DNA of 64,000 nucleotides from Rhodoferax lacus (GCF_003415675.1 NZ_QFZK01000015.1:1-64000), one strand, 5' to 3'. Positions 39,681-50,013 are shown, counted from the stretch's first letter. The notes: a model not told the origin generated them from the letters alone. Translations and numbers: made by a program.

Positions 39681-40059
39681 GGATGTTGGCTTGGTTGTGC
39701 CTGTGGAGGTGTGGACGCCTGCGTGTGGCTGTAGCTGGCGAACCGGGTATCCTTGCTTCGGCCCTGCTCGCGGGCGGCTGCTCCTGATCCGTTAAGGTTG
39801 CTGCGTTAAGTACGCGCTTGCATTTCCTTCTTTGCGGCAACAGCGAATGGGGGCCTGCGCCAGGGCACCCGGTTCGCCGGGATGCGGGTGCTGTGTCCGG
39901 ACGCTGGGACGCAGCATTGGCCCTCTTCCGAAAATTTCACAGCTCTTTGCCGCTTCACTGAGCTTTATTGAATGGTCACAATGCCGCGACAGCAGTCATT
40001 CAAAGGTTTGGACAAACTCGTTACAGTTGGCTCGATAAGCTCAACTCTTGGAGGCACCC
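39681..40059. other. Intergenic region with a widely spaced inverted repeat
   Basis: No gene seen. A perfect 12-base inverted repeat, GGCGAACCGGGT at 39737-39748 and its complement at 39867-39878, encloses 118 bases. GC content falls towards the methyltransferase gene that follows. The last bases hold its ribosome site (GGAGG at 40050-40054). The arms could be remnants of an insertion that delivered the methyltransferase, or regulatory sites. Confidence 0.5.
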
Positions 40060-40878
40060 ATGGTCGTTACTAATGAAGACAGGCTCTTCACTGGCTCAAT
40101 TCCGCAGCTGTACGACGACTACATGGTTCCGTTGATATTTGAGCCCTATGCTGCTGACATTGCCCCCCGCGTCGCGATGCTCCAGCCGGGGAGCGTGCTG
40201 GAAATTGCAGCTGGTACTGGTGTAGTGACTAGGCACCTCGCAAATGCCTTGGCGCCTGAAGTTCGCATCGTTGCGACTGACCTGAATCAAGCGATGATCG
40301 ACCGAGCCGTCACAGTCGGTACGAGCCGCGAAGTTGAGTGGCGCCAAGCAGATGCGATGCAACTGCCGTTCCCGGACGAAAGCTTTGATGTGGTTGTCTG
40401 CCAGTTCGGTGCGATGTTCTTTCCTGACAAACCAAAGGCGTTCGCCGAAGCTAGGCGCGTACTTCGATCTGGAGGTTCCTTTGTCTTCAATGTTTGGGAC
40501 ACAATCGATCAGAACGAGTTTGCAGCGGTTATTACGTTTGCTCTGGAGCAGATGTTCCCGGACGATCCACCCCGTTTCATGGTTCGCACTCCTCATGGAT
40601 ACAGCGACGCCGCCGTAATTGCACAGCATTTAGTCGAAGGTGGCTTTGATCAAAGGCCCGTAATCACAACTGTGACGGCAAAGAGCAGTGCGACGTCAGC
40701 CAACATCCCAGCGATCGCTTACTGCCAGGGCACGGTGCTCAGAAGCGAAATTGAGACGAGAGATCCTTCGAGGCTGGTCGAGGCAACAAACGCAGCTGTA
40801 GCTGAAATCAGCAAGAGATTTGGCAATGGCGCTGTCGAGGGCAAGATACAAGCCCACATCATCGTCGCCAACAGATAG
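40060..40878 (+). CDS. UbiE/Methyltransf_11-type SAM methyltransferase, probably acquired
   Basis: 272 residues from ATG 40060, with GGAGG 5 bases upstream; a TTG at 40048 is part of the same ribosome site. Motif I is VLEIAAGTGVVTRHLA, followed by VATDLNQAMIDRA and the post-motif FDVVVCQFGAMFFPDKPKAF. It looks like a small-molecule methyltransferase; substrate unknown. Base composition is visibly lower in GC and codon use more relaxed than in flanking genes. It splits the otherwise conserved algR-hem neighbourhood, which suggests horizontal transfer. Confidence 0.85.
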   Translation: MVVTNEDRLFTGSIPQLYDDYMVPLIFEPYAADIAPRVAMLQPGSVLEIAAGTGVVTRHLANALAPEVRIVATDLNQAMIDRAVTVGTSREVEWRQADAMQLPFPDESFDVVVCQFGAMFFPDKPKAFAEARRVLRSGGSFVFNVWDTIDQNEFAAVITFALEQMFPDDPPRFMVRTPHGYSDAAVIAQHLVEGGFDQRPVITTVTAKSSATSANIPAIAYCQGTVLRSEIETRDPSRLVEATNAAVAEISKRFGNGAVEGKIQAHIIVANR

Positions 40879-40941
40879 CTATCCTTTTGAAAATGACGGA
40901 AGACTGGTTCCAGCCCGTCTAGGTCATTCAACAGATAGCTA
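40869..40941. repeat. 13-base direct repeat at the methyltransferase 3' end
   Basis: CAACAGATAGCTA occurs at 40869-40881, covering the stop codon, and again at 40929-40941, 47 bases further on. It may be a recombination or insertion scar. No inverted termini or transposase are nearby. Confidence 0.55.
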
Positions 40942-41035
40942 GCTGCAGCGACCAAAGTGGCTCTGCAGCCAACTCAACCCCACGCACCTTGCGCGAGGTC
41001 TGCGGTCACCATGCCCAGGAAGCAGGCGCCCTACC

Positions 41036-43912
41036 TCAACCCGTGTTGCGCAGCCCCGCCGCAATCCCGTTGATCGAGATGTGAATGCCGCGCTGCACCC
41101 GCTCGTCGGCAATGCCGGCGCGGTAGCGGCGCACCAGTTCCACCTGCAGGTGGTGCAGGGGGTCGATGTAGGGGAAGCGGTGCTTGATGGAGCGCTGCAG
41201 CGAGGCGTTGCTGGCCAGGCGCTGCTTCTCGCCGGTGATCAGCACCAGCGCATGGGCGGTGGCGTGCCATTCGGCTTCAATCGCGCTGAAGATCTTCTTG
41301 CGCAGCTTGGTATCGCTGACCAGTTCGGCATAGCGCGAGGCCAGGGCCAGATCGCTCTTGGCCATGACCATGTCCATGTTGGAGAGCAGGGTCTTGAAGA
41401 AGGGCCACTGCTTGTACATCTTCTGCAGCACGGCCAGGCGCTCTTTGGATTGCGCGGGGGTGGCGCCTTCAATAAAGCTGTTCACCGCCGAGCCAAAGCC
41501 AAACCAGCCCGGCAATGTCAGGCGGCACTGGCCCCAGCTGAAGCCCCAGGGAATGGCGCGCAGGTCTTCAATGGCCTGCGTGGCTTTGCGCGAGGCCGGG
41601 CGCGAGCCGATGTTGAGCTCGGCAATTTCGCGCAGCGGCGTGGAGCTGAAGAAGTACTCGGTAAAGCCGGGGGTCTCATACACCAGCGCGCGGTAGGCCG
41701 CCATGCTGAGCTGCGAGAGTTCGGCCGCCGTATCCAGAAAGGCCTTGGTGGCGGACTTGGTGGGCTGTAAGAGCGTGGCTTCCAGCGTGGCTGCCACCAG
41801 GGTTTCGAGGTTGCGCCGGCCGATCTCGGGGTTGGCGTATTTGGACCCAATCACTTCGCCCTGTTCGGTCAGGCGGATCTGTCCGCGCACCGTGCCGGGG
41901 GGCTGGGCCAGGATGGCCTGGTAGCTGGGGCCGCCGCCGCGTCCCACCGTGCCGCCTCGGCCATGGAACATGCGCAGCTTGATCTTGTGGTCCTTGGCCA
42001 GTTCGTCAAACAGTTCCACCAGGGCAATCTCGGCGCGGTACAGCTCCCAGTTGCTGGTGAAGATGCCGCCGTCCTTGTTACTGTCGGAGTAGCCCAGCAT
42101 GATGTCCTGCTCACAGCCGCTGCGCTTGACCAGTTCGGCCACACCGGGCAACTGGTAGAACTCGCGCATGATGGGCGCGGCATTGCGCAGGTCTTCGATG
42201 GTTTCGAACAGCGGCACCACGATCAGGTCGCTGTGGCCTTTGTCATCCAGCGTGCCCTGCATCAGGCCCACTTCTTTTTGCAGCAACAACACTTCCAGCA
42301 AATCGCTCACGGTCTCGGTGTGGCTGATGATGTAGTGGCGTATGGCCTCGTGGCCAAAGCGCGAGCGCATCTCCTTGGCCATGGCAAATATCGCCAGCTC
42401 GGCCACCGCGTGTGCCGAGTAGTTGGCGCCGTGCACGCGCAAGGGGCGTGCGTCGTTGAGCAGGCGCAGCAGCAGCGTGCGCTTGGCCGCCTCATCCAAT
42501 GACTGGTAAGACGACTCGACGCGGGCGGTGGCCAGCAGCTCGGCCACCACTTCCTCGTGCTTGTCGGAGCTTTGGCGCAGGTCCACCGTGGCCAGGTGGA
42601 AGCCGAACACTTCCACGGCGCGTATCAGGGGGTGCAGGCGCTGGGCCGTGAGGGCAGCACCGTGGTGGGCCTGCAGCGAGGCTTCAATCACGCGCAGGTC
42701 GGCAACAAATTCTTCGGCAGTCTTGTAAGCGTTTTGCGGGGCCACGGCGTGGCGCGCGGCGGTGGTGCCGGTCAGGTCCTGCAGGGTGGCCGCCAGGCGT
42801 GCATAAACGCCGGTGAGGGCGCGGCGGTAGGGCTCGTCCTTGCGGTGTTCATTGGTGTCGGGCGAGCTTTCGGCCAGCGCCTCCATCTCAGGCGTGCAGC
42901 GGTTGAGCAGGGCGGAAATCGAGAGCTCACCACCCAGGAAGTGCACTTCTGTCAGGTAGTGGCGCAGCGCCACTTCGCTCTGGCGGCGCAGGGCGTATTC
43001 CAGGGTCTGGGCGCTGACGTTGGGGTTGCCGTCGCGGTCGCCGCCAATCCACTGGCCCATGCGCAGGAAGGTGTGCACCGGCTGGCTGCCCAACAGCTCT
43101 TCCATCTCGGCGTAGAGCTTGGGGATCTCGCGCAGGAAGGTGGATTCGTAATAGCTCAGGGCGTTTTCGATCTCGTCGGACACGGTGAGCTTGCTGTAGC
43201 GCAACAGGCGGGTCTGCCACAGCTGCATCACACGGGCACGCATCTGGGCCTCGTTGGCGGCCAGCTCTTTCGGGGTCAGTGCGTCCTTCTTGCCCTCAAA
43301 GGGGAAGGCGCGTTGCTTGATGTCGTCGCGTGCGGTCAGCAACTGGGCGATGTCGCGCTCGGCATCCAGAATGCTTTTGCGCTGCACCTCGGTGGGGTGG
43401 GCGGTGAGCACCGGGGCCACATAGCTTTGCGCCAGCGTCTGCGAAATCACACGTGGCGAAATGCCGGCCCAACGCAGGCGCGACATGGCCACTTCGATGC
43501 TGCCTTCCTGCGTGTCACCGGCGCGCTCATGCACGGCGCGGCGGCGGATGTGGTGGCGGTCTTCGGCCAGGTTGGCCAGGTGCGAAAAATAGGTGAAGGC
43601 GCGGATCACGCTCACCGTCTGGTCACCGCTCAAGCCCTTGAGCAGGCGCTTGAGGGCCTTGTCGGCTTCATGATCGGCGTCGCGCCGGAAGGCCACCGAG
43701 AGCTTGCGGATCTGCTCGATCAGCTCATAGGCCTCCACACCCTCCTGCTCGCGTATCACGTCACCCAGGATCCGGCCCAAAAACCGGATGTCCTCCACCA
43801 GGGGGCGTTCGTTGTCTTTATTACGTTTGTTTGCCAGAGCGGTGGAGGTGGCAGCAGACGTGGCGGCGGGGGCTGGAGGGGGGGTGGTCTTCATGGGAGA
43901 CCATGCTAGCAT
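41036..43912 (-). CDS. ppc: Phosphoenolpyruvate carboxylase
   Basis: 958 residues, near the usual length (~900-950). It fixes bicarbonate onto PEP to give oxaloacetate, replenishing the TCA cycle. The catalytic His region [12 protein letters not shown] and the second active-site loop [16 protein letters not shown] are intact, and the C-terminal RNTG carboxy-terminus needed for activity is present. ATG 43912 is taken; ATG 43894 (MKTTPPPAP) is equally possible, and neither has a strong ribosome site. Divergent from hemC, with only 36 bases between the starts. Confidence 0.97.
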   Translation of the reverse strand: MLAWSPMKTTPPPAPAATSAATSTALANKRNKDNERPLVEDIRFLGRILGDVIREQEGVEAYELIEQIRKLSVAFRRDADHEADKALKRLLKGLSGDQTVSVIRAFTYFSHLANLAEDRHHIRRRAVHERAGDTQEGSIEVAMSRLRWAGISPRVISQTLAQSYVAPVLTAHPTEVQRKSILDAERDIAQLLTARDDIKQRAFPFEGKKDALTPKELAANEAQMRARVMQLWQTRLLRYSKLTVSDEIENALSYYESTFLREIPKLYAEMEELLGSQPVHTFLRMGQWIGGDRDGNPNVSAQTLEYALRRQSEVALRHYLTEVHFLGGELSISALLNRCTPEMEALAESSPDTNEHRKDEPYRRALTGVYARLAATLQDLTGTTAARHAVAPQNAYKTAEEFVADLRVIEASLQAHHGAALTAQRLHPLIRAVEVFGFHLATVDLRQSSDKHEEVVAELLATARVESSYQSLDEAAKRTLLLRLLNDARPLRVHGANYSAHAVAELAIFAMAKEMRSRFGHEAIRHYIISHTETVSDLLEVLLLQKEVGLMQGTLDDKGHSDLIVVPLFETIEDLRNAAPIMREFYQLPGVAELVKRSGCEQDIMLGYSDSNKDGGIFTSNWELYRAEIALVELFDELAKDHKIKLRMFHGRGGTVGRGGGPSYQAILAQPPGTVRGQIRLTEQGEVIGSKYANPEIGRRNLETLVAATLEATLLQPTKSATKAFLDTAAELSQLSMAAYRALVYETPGFTEYFFSSTPLREIAELNIGSRPASRKATQAIEDLRAIPWGFSWGQCRLTLPGWFGFGSAVNSFIEGATPAQSKERLAVLQKMYKQWPFFKTLLSNMDMVMAKSDLALASRYAELVSDTKLRKKIFSAIEAEWHATAHALVLITGEKQRLASNASLQRSIKHRFPYIDPLHHLQVELVRRYRAGIADERVQRGIHISINGIAAGLRNTG

Positions 43913-43948
43913 TCAGAAAGAACGTCCCGTTACAGATAGGTTACCGCA

Positions 43949-44878
43949 GTGCAACATTTCACCATCGCCACCCGTGAAAGCCGCCTGGCTTTGTGGCAAG
44001 CAAACCACGTTAAGGCTCTTTTGGAGCAACAAGGCCATCAGGTCACCCTTTTGGGTATGACCACCTTGGGCGACCAGATCCTGGACCGGTCCTTGAGCAA
44101 GGTTGGCGGCAAAGGCCTGTTTGTGAAGGAGCTGGAGACCGCACTGCAGGACGGCAAAGCCGACCTGGCCGTGCACTCGCTCAAGGACGTGCCCATGGAA
44201 TTGCCGCCCGGCTTTGAGCTGGCCTGCGTGATGGAACGCGAAGACCCGCGCGATGCCTGGGTGTCCCCCAAGTACGCCCGCCTGCAGGACCTGCCGCAGG
44301 GCGCCGTGGTGGGGACTTCGAGCCTGCGCCGCATGGCCCTGGTGCGTGCGCTGCGCCCGGACCTGAAGATCGAGCCCCTGCGCGGCAACCTGGACACGCG
44401 CCTGCGCAAGCTCGATGAAGGCTTGTACGACGGCATTGTGCTGGCCGCTGCCGGCCTGATGCGCCTGGGCTTGGCCGAGCGCATACGCACTGTGTTTGAA
44501 ACCACCGAGATGCTGCCGGCGGCTGGCCAGGGCGCCCTGGGCATTGAAATCTGCAGCGGGCGCGATGACGTCACGCAGGCCCTGTCGCACCTGATGGATA
44601 CCAAGACCTGGCTGGTGGTCAGCGCCGAGCGCGCCGTCAGCCGCGTGATGGGTGGCAGCTGCTCCATGCCGCTGGCAGCCCATGCCGTGTTCAACGGTAC
44701 GGTGCTGGAGATGCGCGCCGCCTGGGGTGACCCGGAGGGCGTGCAGCCACTGGTGCATGCAAGCGACAAAGCCACTGTCACTGACACCGCCAGCGCCGTG
44801 CGTTTGGGTGAAGAGGTAGCGCGCCAACTCCAGGCCCGGGTGCAGGCAGCTGTGCGGGCCGCAAAGACGGGCGACTGA
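43949..44878 (+). CDS. hemC: Hydroxymethylbilane synthase (porphobilinogen deaminase)
   Basis: 309 residues from GTG 43949. It polymerises four porphobilinogens into hydroxymethylbilane using a dipyrromethane cofactor attached to Cys238 (GGSCSMPLA). Other signatures: [11 protein letters not shown] and [14 protein letters not shown]. Start of a tight operon: hemD begins inside its stop codon (TGATG). Confidence 0.97.
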   Translation: MQHFTIATRESRLALWQANHVKALLEQQGHQVTLLGMTTLGDQILDRSLSKVGGKGLFVKELETALQDGKADLAVHSLKDVPMELPPGFELACVMEREDPRDAWVSPKYARLQDLPQGAVVGTSSLRRMALVRALRPDLKIEPLRGNLDTRLRKLDEGLYDGIVLAAAGLMRLGLAERIRTVFETTEMLPAAGQGALGIEICSGRDDVTQALSHLMDTKTWLVVSAERAVSRVMGGSCSMPLAAHAVFNGTVLEMRAAWGDPEGVQPLVHASDKATVTDTASAVRLGEEVARQLQARVQAAVRAAKTGD

Positions 44879-45684
44879 TGCGCGTCATCGTCACCCGGCC
44901 CGCGCCCCAGGCTGGCAAGTGGGTGAACGCGTTGCGCGCTGCAGGCCTGGATGCCGTCTCCCTGCCGCTGATAGAAATTACCGGACCACCCGAACCGCAG
45001 GCCGTGCTGGCAGTCTGGCAGCGCGTCCAGGCGTTTGATGCCCTGATGTTTGTCAGCGCCAACGCGGTGGAGCAGTTCTTTGCCCTGCAGCCTGCTGGCC
45101 TGGACCTGCTGCAGGCGCCGACGCTCACCTCACCCCGCTGCTTTGCCACCGGCCCCGGTACCGTGGCCGCCTTGCTGCAGGCCGGTGTGCCAGGCAGCCG
45201 CATTGATGCACCCGACCACACCGCGCACCAGTTTGATTCCGAAGCCTTGTGGGCCGTGGTGCATGCCCAGGTGCAGCCTGGCTGGCGCGTGCTGATTGTG
45301 CGCGGCAACTCCGATGCCGAGAACGGCGACGAGGCCGAACCCGCCCAGGGTCTGGGGCGCGATTGGCTGGCCGCACGGCTGGCGGAAAAGGGCGCTGTGG
45401 TGGAGTTCCTGGTGGCCTATGCGCGCCGTGCGCCGCTGGTTCAGGCCAGTGCCCGGGCCCTGCTGCAAGTGGCCTCCAGCGACGGCAGCCTCTGGTTGTT
45501 CAGCAGTTCCGAGGCAGTAAACAATTTGCGCAGCATGGCCCCGGGGCTGTGCTGGCATCAGGCCCGCGCCGTTGCCACGCACCCGCGCATTGCAGAGGCG
45601 GCGCGCGCTGCCGGTTTTGCTGTGGTGTGTGAGTCACGCCCGGCCATGGCTGATCTGATCGCGTCGATAGAATCGCTGGCATGA
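44878..45684 (+). CDS. hemD: Uroporphyrinogen-III synthase
   Basis: 268 residues. It cyclises hydroxymethylbilane with inversion of ring D. The family is poorly conserved; visible features are VIVTRPAPQAGKWVNAL at the start, LMFVSANAVEQFF in the first lobe and SLWLFSSSEAVNNL in the second. Placement directly between hemC and hemX supports the call. A 4-base overlap joins it to hemX. Confidence 0.93.
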   Translation: MRVIVTRPAPQAGKWVNALRAAGLDAVSLPLIEITGPPEPQAVLAVWQRVQAFDALMFVSANAVEQFFALQPAGLDLLQAPTLTSPRCFATGPGTVAALLQAGVPGSRIDAPDHTAHQFDSEALWAVVHAQVQPGWRVLIVRGNSDAENGDEAEPAQGLGRDWLAARLAEKGAVVEFLVAYARRAPLVQASARALLQVASSDGSLWLFSSSEAVNNLRSMAPGLCWHQARAVATHPRIAEAARAAGFAVVCESRPAMADLIASIESLA

Positions 45685-46787
45685 GTACCGAACCGGCCAT
45701 CCCCCCCAATATCGACAACGCCGAGCCTGCGCAGGCTGCACCCGCAACGGCCGGCAACGCGCCAGTGGCCGAGCGCTACGCCGCCCAGCGCTGGCTGCTG
45801 GCAGTGGCTTTGCTGGCCCTGGCCGGCTTGGTGGGCAGTGTGCTGGTGTGGCAGAAGGTAAGTGGCATGCAACAGCAACTGGCGCGGCAAAGCTCCGATA
45901 CCAGCGTGCAAGCGGGTGAAGCCCGCGCCATGGCCAAGCAGTCGCAGGAGTTGGCCATGGAGACCGCAGCCAAGCTGGCCGTGACAGATGCCAAGCTGGC
46001 CGAAGTGGCCTTGCAGCGCGCCCAACTGGAAGAGCTGATGCAAAGCCTGTCACGCTCGCGCGATGAAAACCTGGTGGTGGACATTGACTCGGCATTGCGC
46101 CTGGCGCAGCAGCAGTCACAGCTTACCGGCAGCGTGGAGCCTTTGCTGGCCGCTCTCAAGAGTGCGGACCTGCGGGTGATGCGAGCCGCCCAGCCCCGCC
46201 TGACCCAGCTGCAACGCGCCATCGCCCGCGATGTGGCCCGCATCAAGGCCACGGCCCTGTCGGATACGCCTTCGTTGCTGGTCAAGCTCGATGAGCTGGT
46301 GACGCTGGCTGACGAAATGCCGATTGCCAATGCGGTGGGCAATTCCGCTGCGGGCACCGCCGCCAATGCCGCGCGCCCCAAGGCCGCCGAGAGCAGCAAG
46401 CGCGCAGCCGATGAATCACTGCTGTCCTGGTGGGCCCGCCTGGGCCTGCAGGTGCAAAGCGAGCTGCGCAGCCTGGTGCGCGTGAGCAAAATTGAAGACC
46501 CGGATGCTGCGCTGCTCAGCCCGGAGCAGTCGTTCTTCCTGCGTGAAAACCTCAAGCTGCGCCTGCTCAATGCGCGCCTGGGCTTGCTGTCGCGCCAGAT
46601 CGAGTCTGCCCGCGGAGACCTGGGTACTGCGGCCCTGTCCATGGGGCGTTACTTTGATGCCGGCTCGCGCAAGACGCAGACGGCAGCGGCCCTGCTGCAA
46701 CAGGTGCAGTCGCAGATGCGCACGCTGGACATCCCGCGTATCGACGACACCCTGGCCGCGTTGTCCACCGCAGCGGCGGGGCGCTGA
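45681..46787 (+). CDS. hemX: HemX-like membrane protein
   Basis: 368 residues. A ~35-residue cytoplasmic start rich in Ala/Pro, one TM helix at about 35-55 (WLLAVALLALAGLVGSVLV), then a long helical, coiled-coil-prone periplasmic part. It is often labelled uroporphyrinogen-III C-methyltransferase from old annotation, but no methylase motif is present here. It may organise haem-synthesis enzymes at the membrane. An Ala-rich stretch near residue 220-235 is low complexity. Confidence 0.88.
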   Translation: MSTEPAIPPNIDNAEPAQAAPATAGNAPVAERYAAQRWLLAVALLALAGLVGSVLVWQKVSGMQQQLARQSSDTSVQAGEARAMAKQSQELAMETAAKLAVTDAKLAEVALQRAQLEELMQSLSRSRDENLVVDIDSALRLAQQQSQLTGSVEPLLAALKSADLRVMRAAQPRLTQLQRAIARDVARIKATALSDTPSLLVKLDELVTLADEMPIANAVGNSAAGTAANAARPKAAESSKRAADESLLSWWARLGLQVQSELRSLVRVSKIEDPDAALLSPEQSFFLRENLKLRLLNARLGLLSRQIESARGDLGTAALSMGRYFDAGSRKTQTAAALLQQVQSQMRTLDIPRIDDTLAALSTAAAGR

Positions 46788-46788
46788 G

Positions 46789-48078
46789 ATGCGTGCCGCA
46801 CTGTGGTTGATGGGCTTGTTTGCGGTGGCGGTTACCGCCGCGCTGTTTGCCGGCAATGACCCCGGCACCGTAACGCTTTTCTGGCCTCCGCACAGGGTGG
46901 ATGTGTCCCTGAACCTGTTCCTGCTGGCGCTGGCGCTGGTGTTTGTAACGCTGCACCTGGCGCTGCGCACGCTATCTGCTTTTTTCGGCATTCCCAAGCA
47001 GGCCCGGCGCTGGCGTTTGCAGCAACGCGAACGCGCCATCCAGTCCGCCTTGCTGGATACGTTCTCGCATCTCATGGGTGGGCGCTACATCCGTGCACGC
47101 AAGTCGGCTGAACTGGTGGTTTCACTCGAAGAGTCGGTGGCGGCCAGCGGCGAGGCGCTCGCCTATGCCGGGCGGCTGCGTACCCTGGCCCACCTGCTGG
47201 CCGCCGAAAGCGCGCATTCCCTGCAGGACCGTAGCCTGCGCGAAAGGCATTTCCGTTTGGCGCTGGACCATGCGCAGGCGCGCGAGGCCCAAGAGATGCG
47301 CGACGGCGTTCAGTTGCGTGCCGCGCGCTGGGCGCTCGACGACCGTGATGCCGCCAAGTCCATGGAGTGGCTGGACCTGATGCCCCAGGGCGCCTCGCGC
47401 CGCACCGTGGCCCTGCGCCTGCGCTTCAAGGCGGCGCGCATGGCCTCCCGGCCCCTGCAGGCACTGGAGATGGCGCGCCTGCTGACCAAGCACCGTGCGT
47501 TTTCCGAAGTGGCGGGCAAGAGCATTGCGCGCGGCCTGGCCATAGAACATCTCAACAGCGCCCATGACCCCGTGCAGCTGCAACGCGCGTGGGATGACCT
47601 CGAGCACGCTGAGCGCGAGATGCCGGATGTGGCCATGCAGGCGGCCCAGCGTTTGTTGGACCAGGAGGGCGATGCGGCCACTTCGCGCCAGTGGCTGCTT
47701 CCCGTGTGGAACATGCTGCAGCAGCAACCGGACGCACTGAACCTGGCGCAGAAGGTGCGACTGGTGCGCACCCTGGAGTCCGGCTTTGGCTCTGCGGGAC
47801 AGGCGCCTGAGGCCCAGTGGCTGGCGCGCATTGAGTCGGCACAAATGGGCAATCCTCGTGACGCAGCCTTGCAGTACCTGGCAGGTGTGGTGTGCATGCG
47901 TCTGGGCCTGTGGGGCAAGGCCCAGCAAATGCTCAAGCAGTCGTTGGCCCTGCTGCAGGATGCCGGTCTCAAGCGGGATGCCTGGCGCGCACTGGCCGTG
48001 ATGGCCGAGCAGCGGCAGGATGCAGCGGGTGCAACCGAAGCCTATCGGCAGGCGCTGGCTGAAGCTGCCAAGCGCTGA
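46789..48078 (+). CDS. hemY: HemY-like haem biosynthesis membrane protein with TPR-type repeats
   Basis: 429 residues from ATG 46789, one base after the hemX stop codon. Two TM helices in the first ~65 residues (LWLMGLFAVAVTAALFAG, LFLLALALVFVTLHLAL), then the HemY_N domain and helical TPR-like repeats to the end. This is the proteobacterial HemY of the hemCDXY operon, not the protoporphyrinogen oxidase of the same name in Gram-positives. It completes the operon. Confidence 0.92.
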   Translation: MRAALWLMGLFAVAVTAALFAGNDPGTVTLFWPPHRVDVSLNLFLLALALVFVTLHLALRTLSAFFGIPKQARRWRLQQRERAIQSALLDTFSHLMGGRYIRARKSAELVVSLEESVAASGEALAYAGRLRTLAHLLAAESAHSLQDRSLRERHFRLALDHAQAREAQEMRDGVQLRAARWALDDRDAAKSMEWLDLMPQGASRRTVALRLRFKAARMASRPLQALEMARLLTKHRAFSEVAGKSIARGLAIEHLNSAHDPVQLQRAWDDLEHAEREMPDVAMQAAQRLLDQEGDAATSRQWLLPVWNMLQQQPDALNLAQKVRLVRTLESGFGSAGQAPEAQWLARIESAQMGNPRDAALQYLAGVVCMRLGLWGKAQQMLKQSLALLQDAGLKRDAWRALAVMAEQRQDAAGATEAYRQALAEAAKR

Positions 48079-48167
48079 AGCAGCGGGCCTTGCCCGGCGT
48101 CAACATGCGGTGAAATCTAGGTGTCTGTCCGGGTGACGGGCCACCGCTTCGGGGCTATTATTCGGTG

Positions 48168-49247
48168 ATGGGAACCTTGATTCAACACCTGATAAAACTC
48201 ACCGACCACCGCGAGCGGGACCTTCTGGAACTCACCATGTCCAAAGCCCTGATCGACCTGCTGCCCTTGCAGCGTGTGGTTATTGCAAGGGTCGTAAGCG
48301 AGGAGGGCAGCAACCGCTGGTTGCAGGTGGCCCGGCTCGATGCCAAAGGGGGTGGCATGGTGGCAGACCCGCTGCATGTGGACTTTTCCAGCCTGCCCAA
48401 ACTCGAAGACGAAAAAGACCGGCTGCGCTGCATTCAGACACGCAGCCGTGTGGAAGTGGCGCTGCAAGGTGATGCCGGCCCGCGCATCAGCTACGCCCCC
48501 CTGTTCGAGAGCTCTCGTACCGATGATGATGGCGTACTGGAAATCCATGCCCCCAAGGGACTGACCGAGGCTGAGCAGGGTACCGTCGATGTGCTGCTGC
48601 ATGTCTACCGCAATATGTACCACCTGCTGGCCTACAGCGACCGTGACGGCCTGACGGGCCTGTTCAACCGCAAGTCACTGGATGACACGTTTTACAGCGC
48701 CGTGCTGGAAGAGCTGGATGAGGGCGCAGGCTCCTCGGCCTATGCCCCATTGGACTCCAAACCGGTAGTGGGTCAGGAGCGGCGCCACCGCGTGCCACCC
48801 AACTACTGGCTGGGTACGGTCAGCGTGGACCACTTCAACGCCATTGGCGAGAAAAGCGGCCACCTGATTGCCGAAGAAGTGCTGCTGCTGGTGGCACGCA
48901 TCCTGAACAACACTTTCCGCACCTATGACCGCATTTACCGGCTGGGTGGCGAACAGTTTGCGGTGCTGATGCATTGCCCTGATGAGGGGCTGGTGCTGGC
49001 GGCCTTTGAGCGCTTTCGCACCAACATGGACAAGTTCAACTTCCCGCAGGCGGGGCACATCACCGCCTGTGGTGGCTTTACCCGCATCACGGCCGATGAC
49101 TCGCCCAGTACCGCACTGGAGCGCGCCGAGCGCGCGGTGGACTATGGTCAGCACCAGGGTGGCAACCAGGTTGCCAGCTATGGCGAACTGGTGCGCAAAG
49201 GCCTGCTGGGTGATCTGGTCAACGTGGGCGACGTGGACCTGTTTTAA
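48168..49247 (+). CDS. GAF-like plus degenerate GGDEF-domain protein
   Basis: 359 residues from ATG 48168 (a GTG precedes it). Residues 1-150 look like a GAF-type sensor. The GGDEF domain starts at DRDGLTGLFNRK but has an extra ~35 residues (about 178-212) before the next strand. The signature is GGEQF at 260-264, and the usual Lys/Asn-Asp of the nucleotide-binding strand is replaced (SVDHFNAIGEKSGH). Glu262, a metal-site position, is kept. Diguanylate cyclase activity is therefore doubtful; a receptor or scaffold role is possible. No TM segment. Confidence 0.85.
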   Translation: MGTLIQHLIKLTDHRERDLLELTMSKALIDLLPLQRVVIARVVSEEGSNRWLQVARLDAKGGGMVADPLHVDFSSLPKLEDEKDRLRCIQTRSRVEVALQGDAGPRISYAPLFESSRTDDDGVLEIHAPKGLTEAEQGTVDVLLHVYRNMYHLLAYSDRDGLTGLFNRKSLDDTFYSAVLEELDEGAGSSAYAPLDSKPVVGQERRHRVPPNYWLGTVSVDHFNAIGEKSGHLIAEEVLLLVARILNNTFRTYDRIYRLGGEQFAVLMHCPDEGLVLAAFERFRTNMDKFNFPQAGHITACGGFTRITADDSPSTALERAERAVDYGQHQGGNQVASYGELVRKGLLGDLVNVGDVDLF

Positions 49248-49272
49248 GGCGCCCGCGCACTGCCTCTGGTTC

Positions 49273-49950
49273 TCAGCCAATCGCCCTGAAGCACTCTGGC
49301 AGGCCAGCGCTGGCTTCGCTCCAGTGCAGCGCGCCGCTCTGAAAATCGTATTCGGCCAGCGTCTGCAACGGCCCGCCAATGTCCTTGGCGACGTAGGACA
49401 GAAGGCAAAGCCGGCTCACTGTCAGACGCAAGTGCCCGCTGTGCGCAAAGCTGTCCAACTGCGTTTGCACAGTTGCCATAGGCCAGGCGTCCGCATACAG
49501 GCCCACGGTGACGTGGGGAATGTAGTCTTCCGCGGCTGAGTGCAAGCCACTGCCAGCCAGGCTGGAGCGCAACTGGCCAAGGTGACCTGCGTCCTCCTGC
49601 ACACTCAGGTAGGGCACCGAGCTGAAGCTGGCCAAGCCACCGATTCCGATTTCAAAAGAAGATCTGCCTGCCTGGCGCAAGGCTGCCAGCTGCCGTCCCA
49701 GGGCTTGGGCACCAAAGTCATCGGCATGCTGTGGCGCGGCGCTGGGAAAGCCGCACAGCGCCACCGTGACATGCGCCTGGCGGCAGTAGCCGTCCAGCAA
49801 ACGGTCAGCCAGGTGCGTTTGCGCGGCTTGCACGCGCTGGCGCACTGCTTCGGTATCCACCAGCAGCGCCCACAGCGCATAGTGCGGCCGCCCCAGATGC
49901 CACTCGGGAAAATCACGGCGTTGGTTGCGAAGGGTGTACTCGGTGTTCAT
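49273..49950 (-). CDS. 2H phosphoesterase (LigT / 2'-5' RNA ligase-like)
   Basis: 225 residues with two HxT motifs, AHVTVALCGF and PHVTVGLY, the catalytic His pairs of the 2H superfamily. Members hydrolyse cyclic 2',3'-phosphates or join RNA 2'-5'. It lies on the same strand as rne, 63 bases past its end and after a strong terminator, so it is likely transcribed separately. Physiological substrate unknown. Confidence 0.85.
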   Translation of the reverse strand: MNTEYTLRNQRRDFPEWHLGRPHYALWALLVDTEAVRQRVQAAQTHLADRLLDGYCRQAHVTVALCGFPSAAPQHADDFGAQALGRQLAALRQAGRSSFEIGIGGLASFSSVPYLSVQEDAGHLGQLRSSLAGSGLHSAAEDYIPHVTVGLYADAWPMATVQTQLDSFAHSGHLRLTVSRLCLLSYVAKDIGGPLQTLAEYDFQSGALHWSEASAGLPECFRAIG

Positions 49951-49952
49951 AC

Positions 49953-49983
49953 AAAAAAGGGCACCTCGCGGTGCCCTTTTTTT
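49953..49983 (-). terminator. Rho-independent terminator of rne
   Basis: GGGCACC (49959-49965) and GGTGCCC (49970-49976) form a 7-bp stem with a TCGC loop, flanked by A6 on one side and T7 on the other, so it works in both directions. In the minus direction it ends the rne transcript 31 bases past the stop codon. Confidence 0.92.
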
Positions 49984-50013
49984 ACCTCAGCGTGTTGACG
50001 CTGTGGATGGCGC

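Noticed and set aside
45681-46787. Uroporphyrinogen-III C-methyltransferase activity for the hemX product
   Set aside because: The protein is a single-TM, coiled-coil membrane protein with no SAM-binding motif; that label is a legacy annotation.
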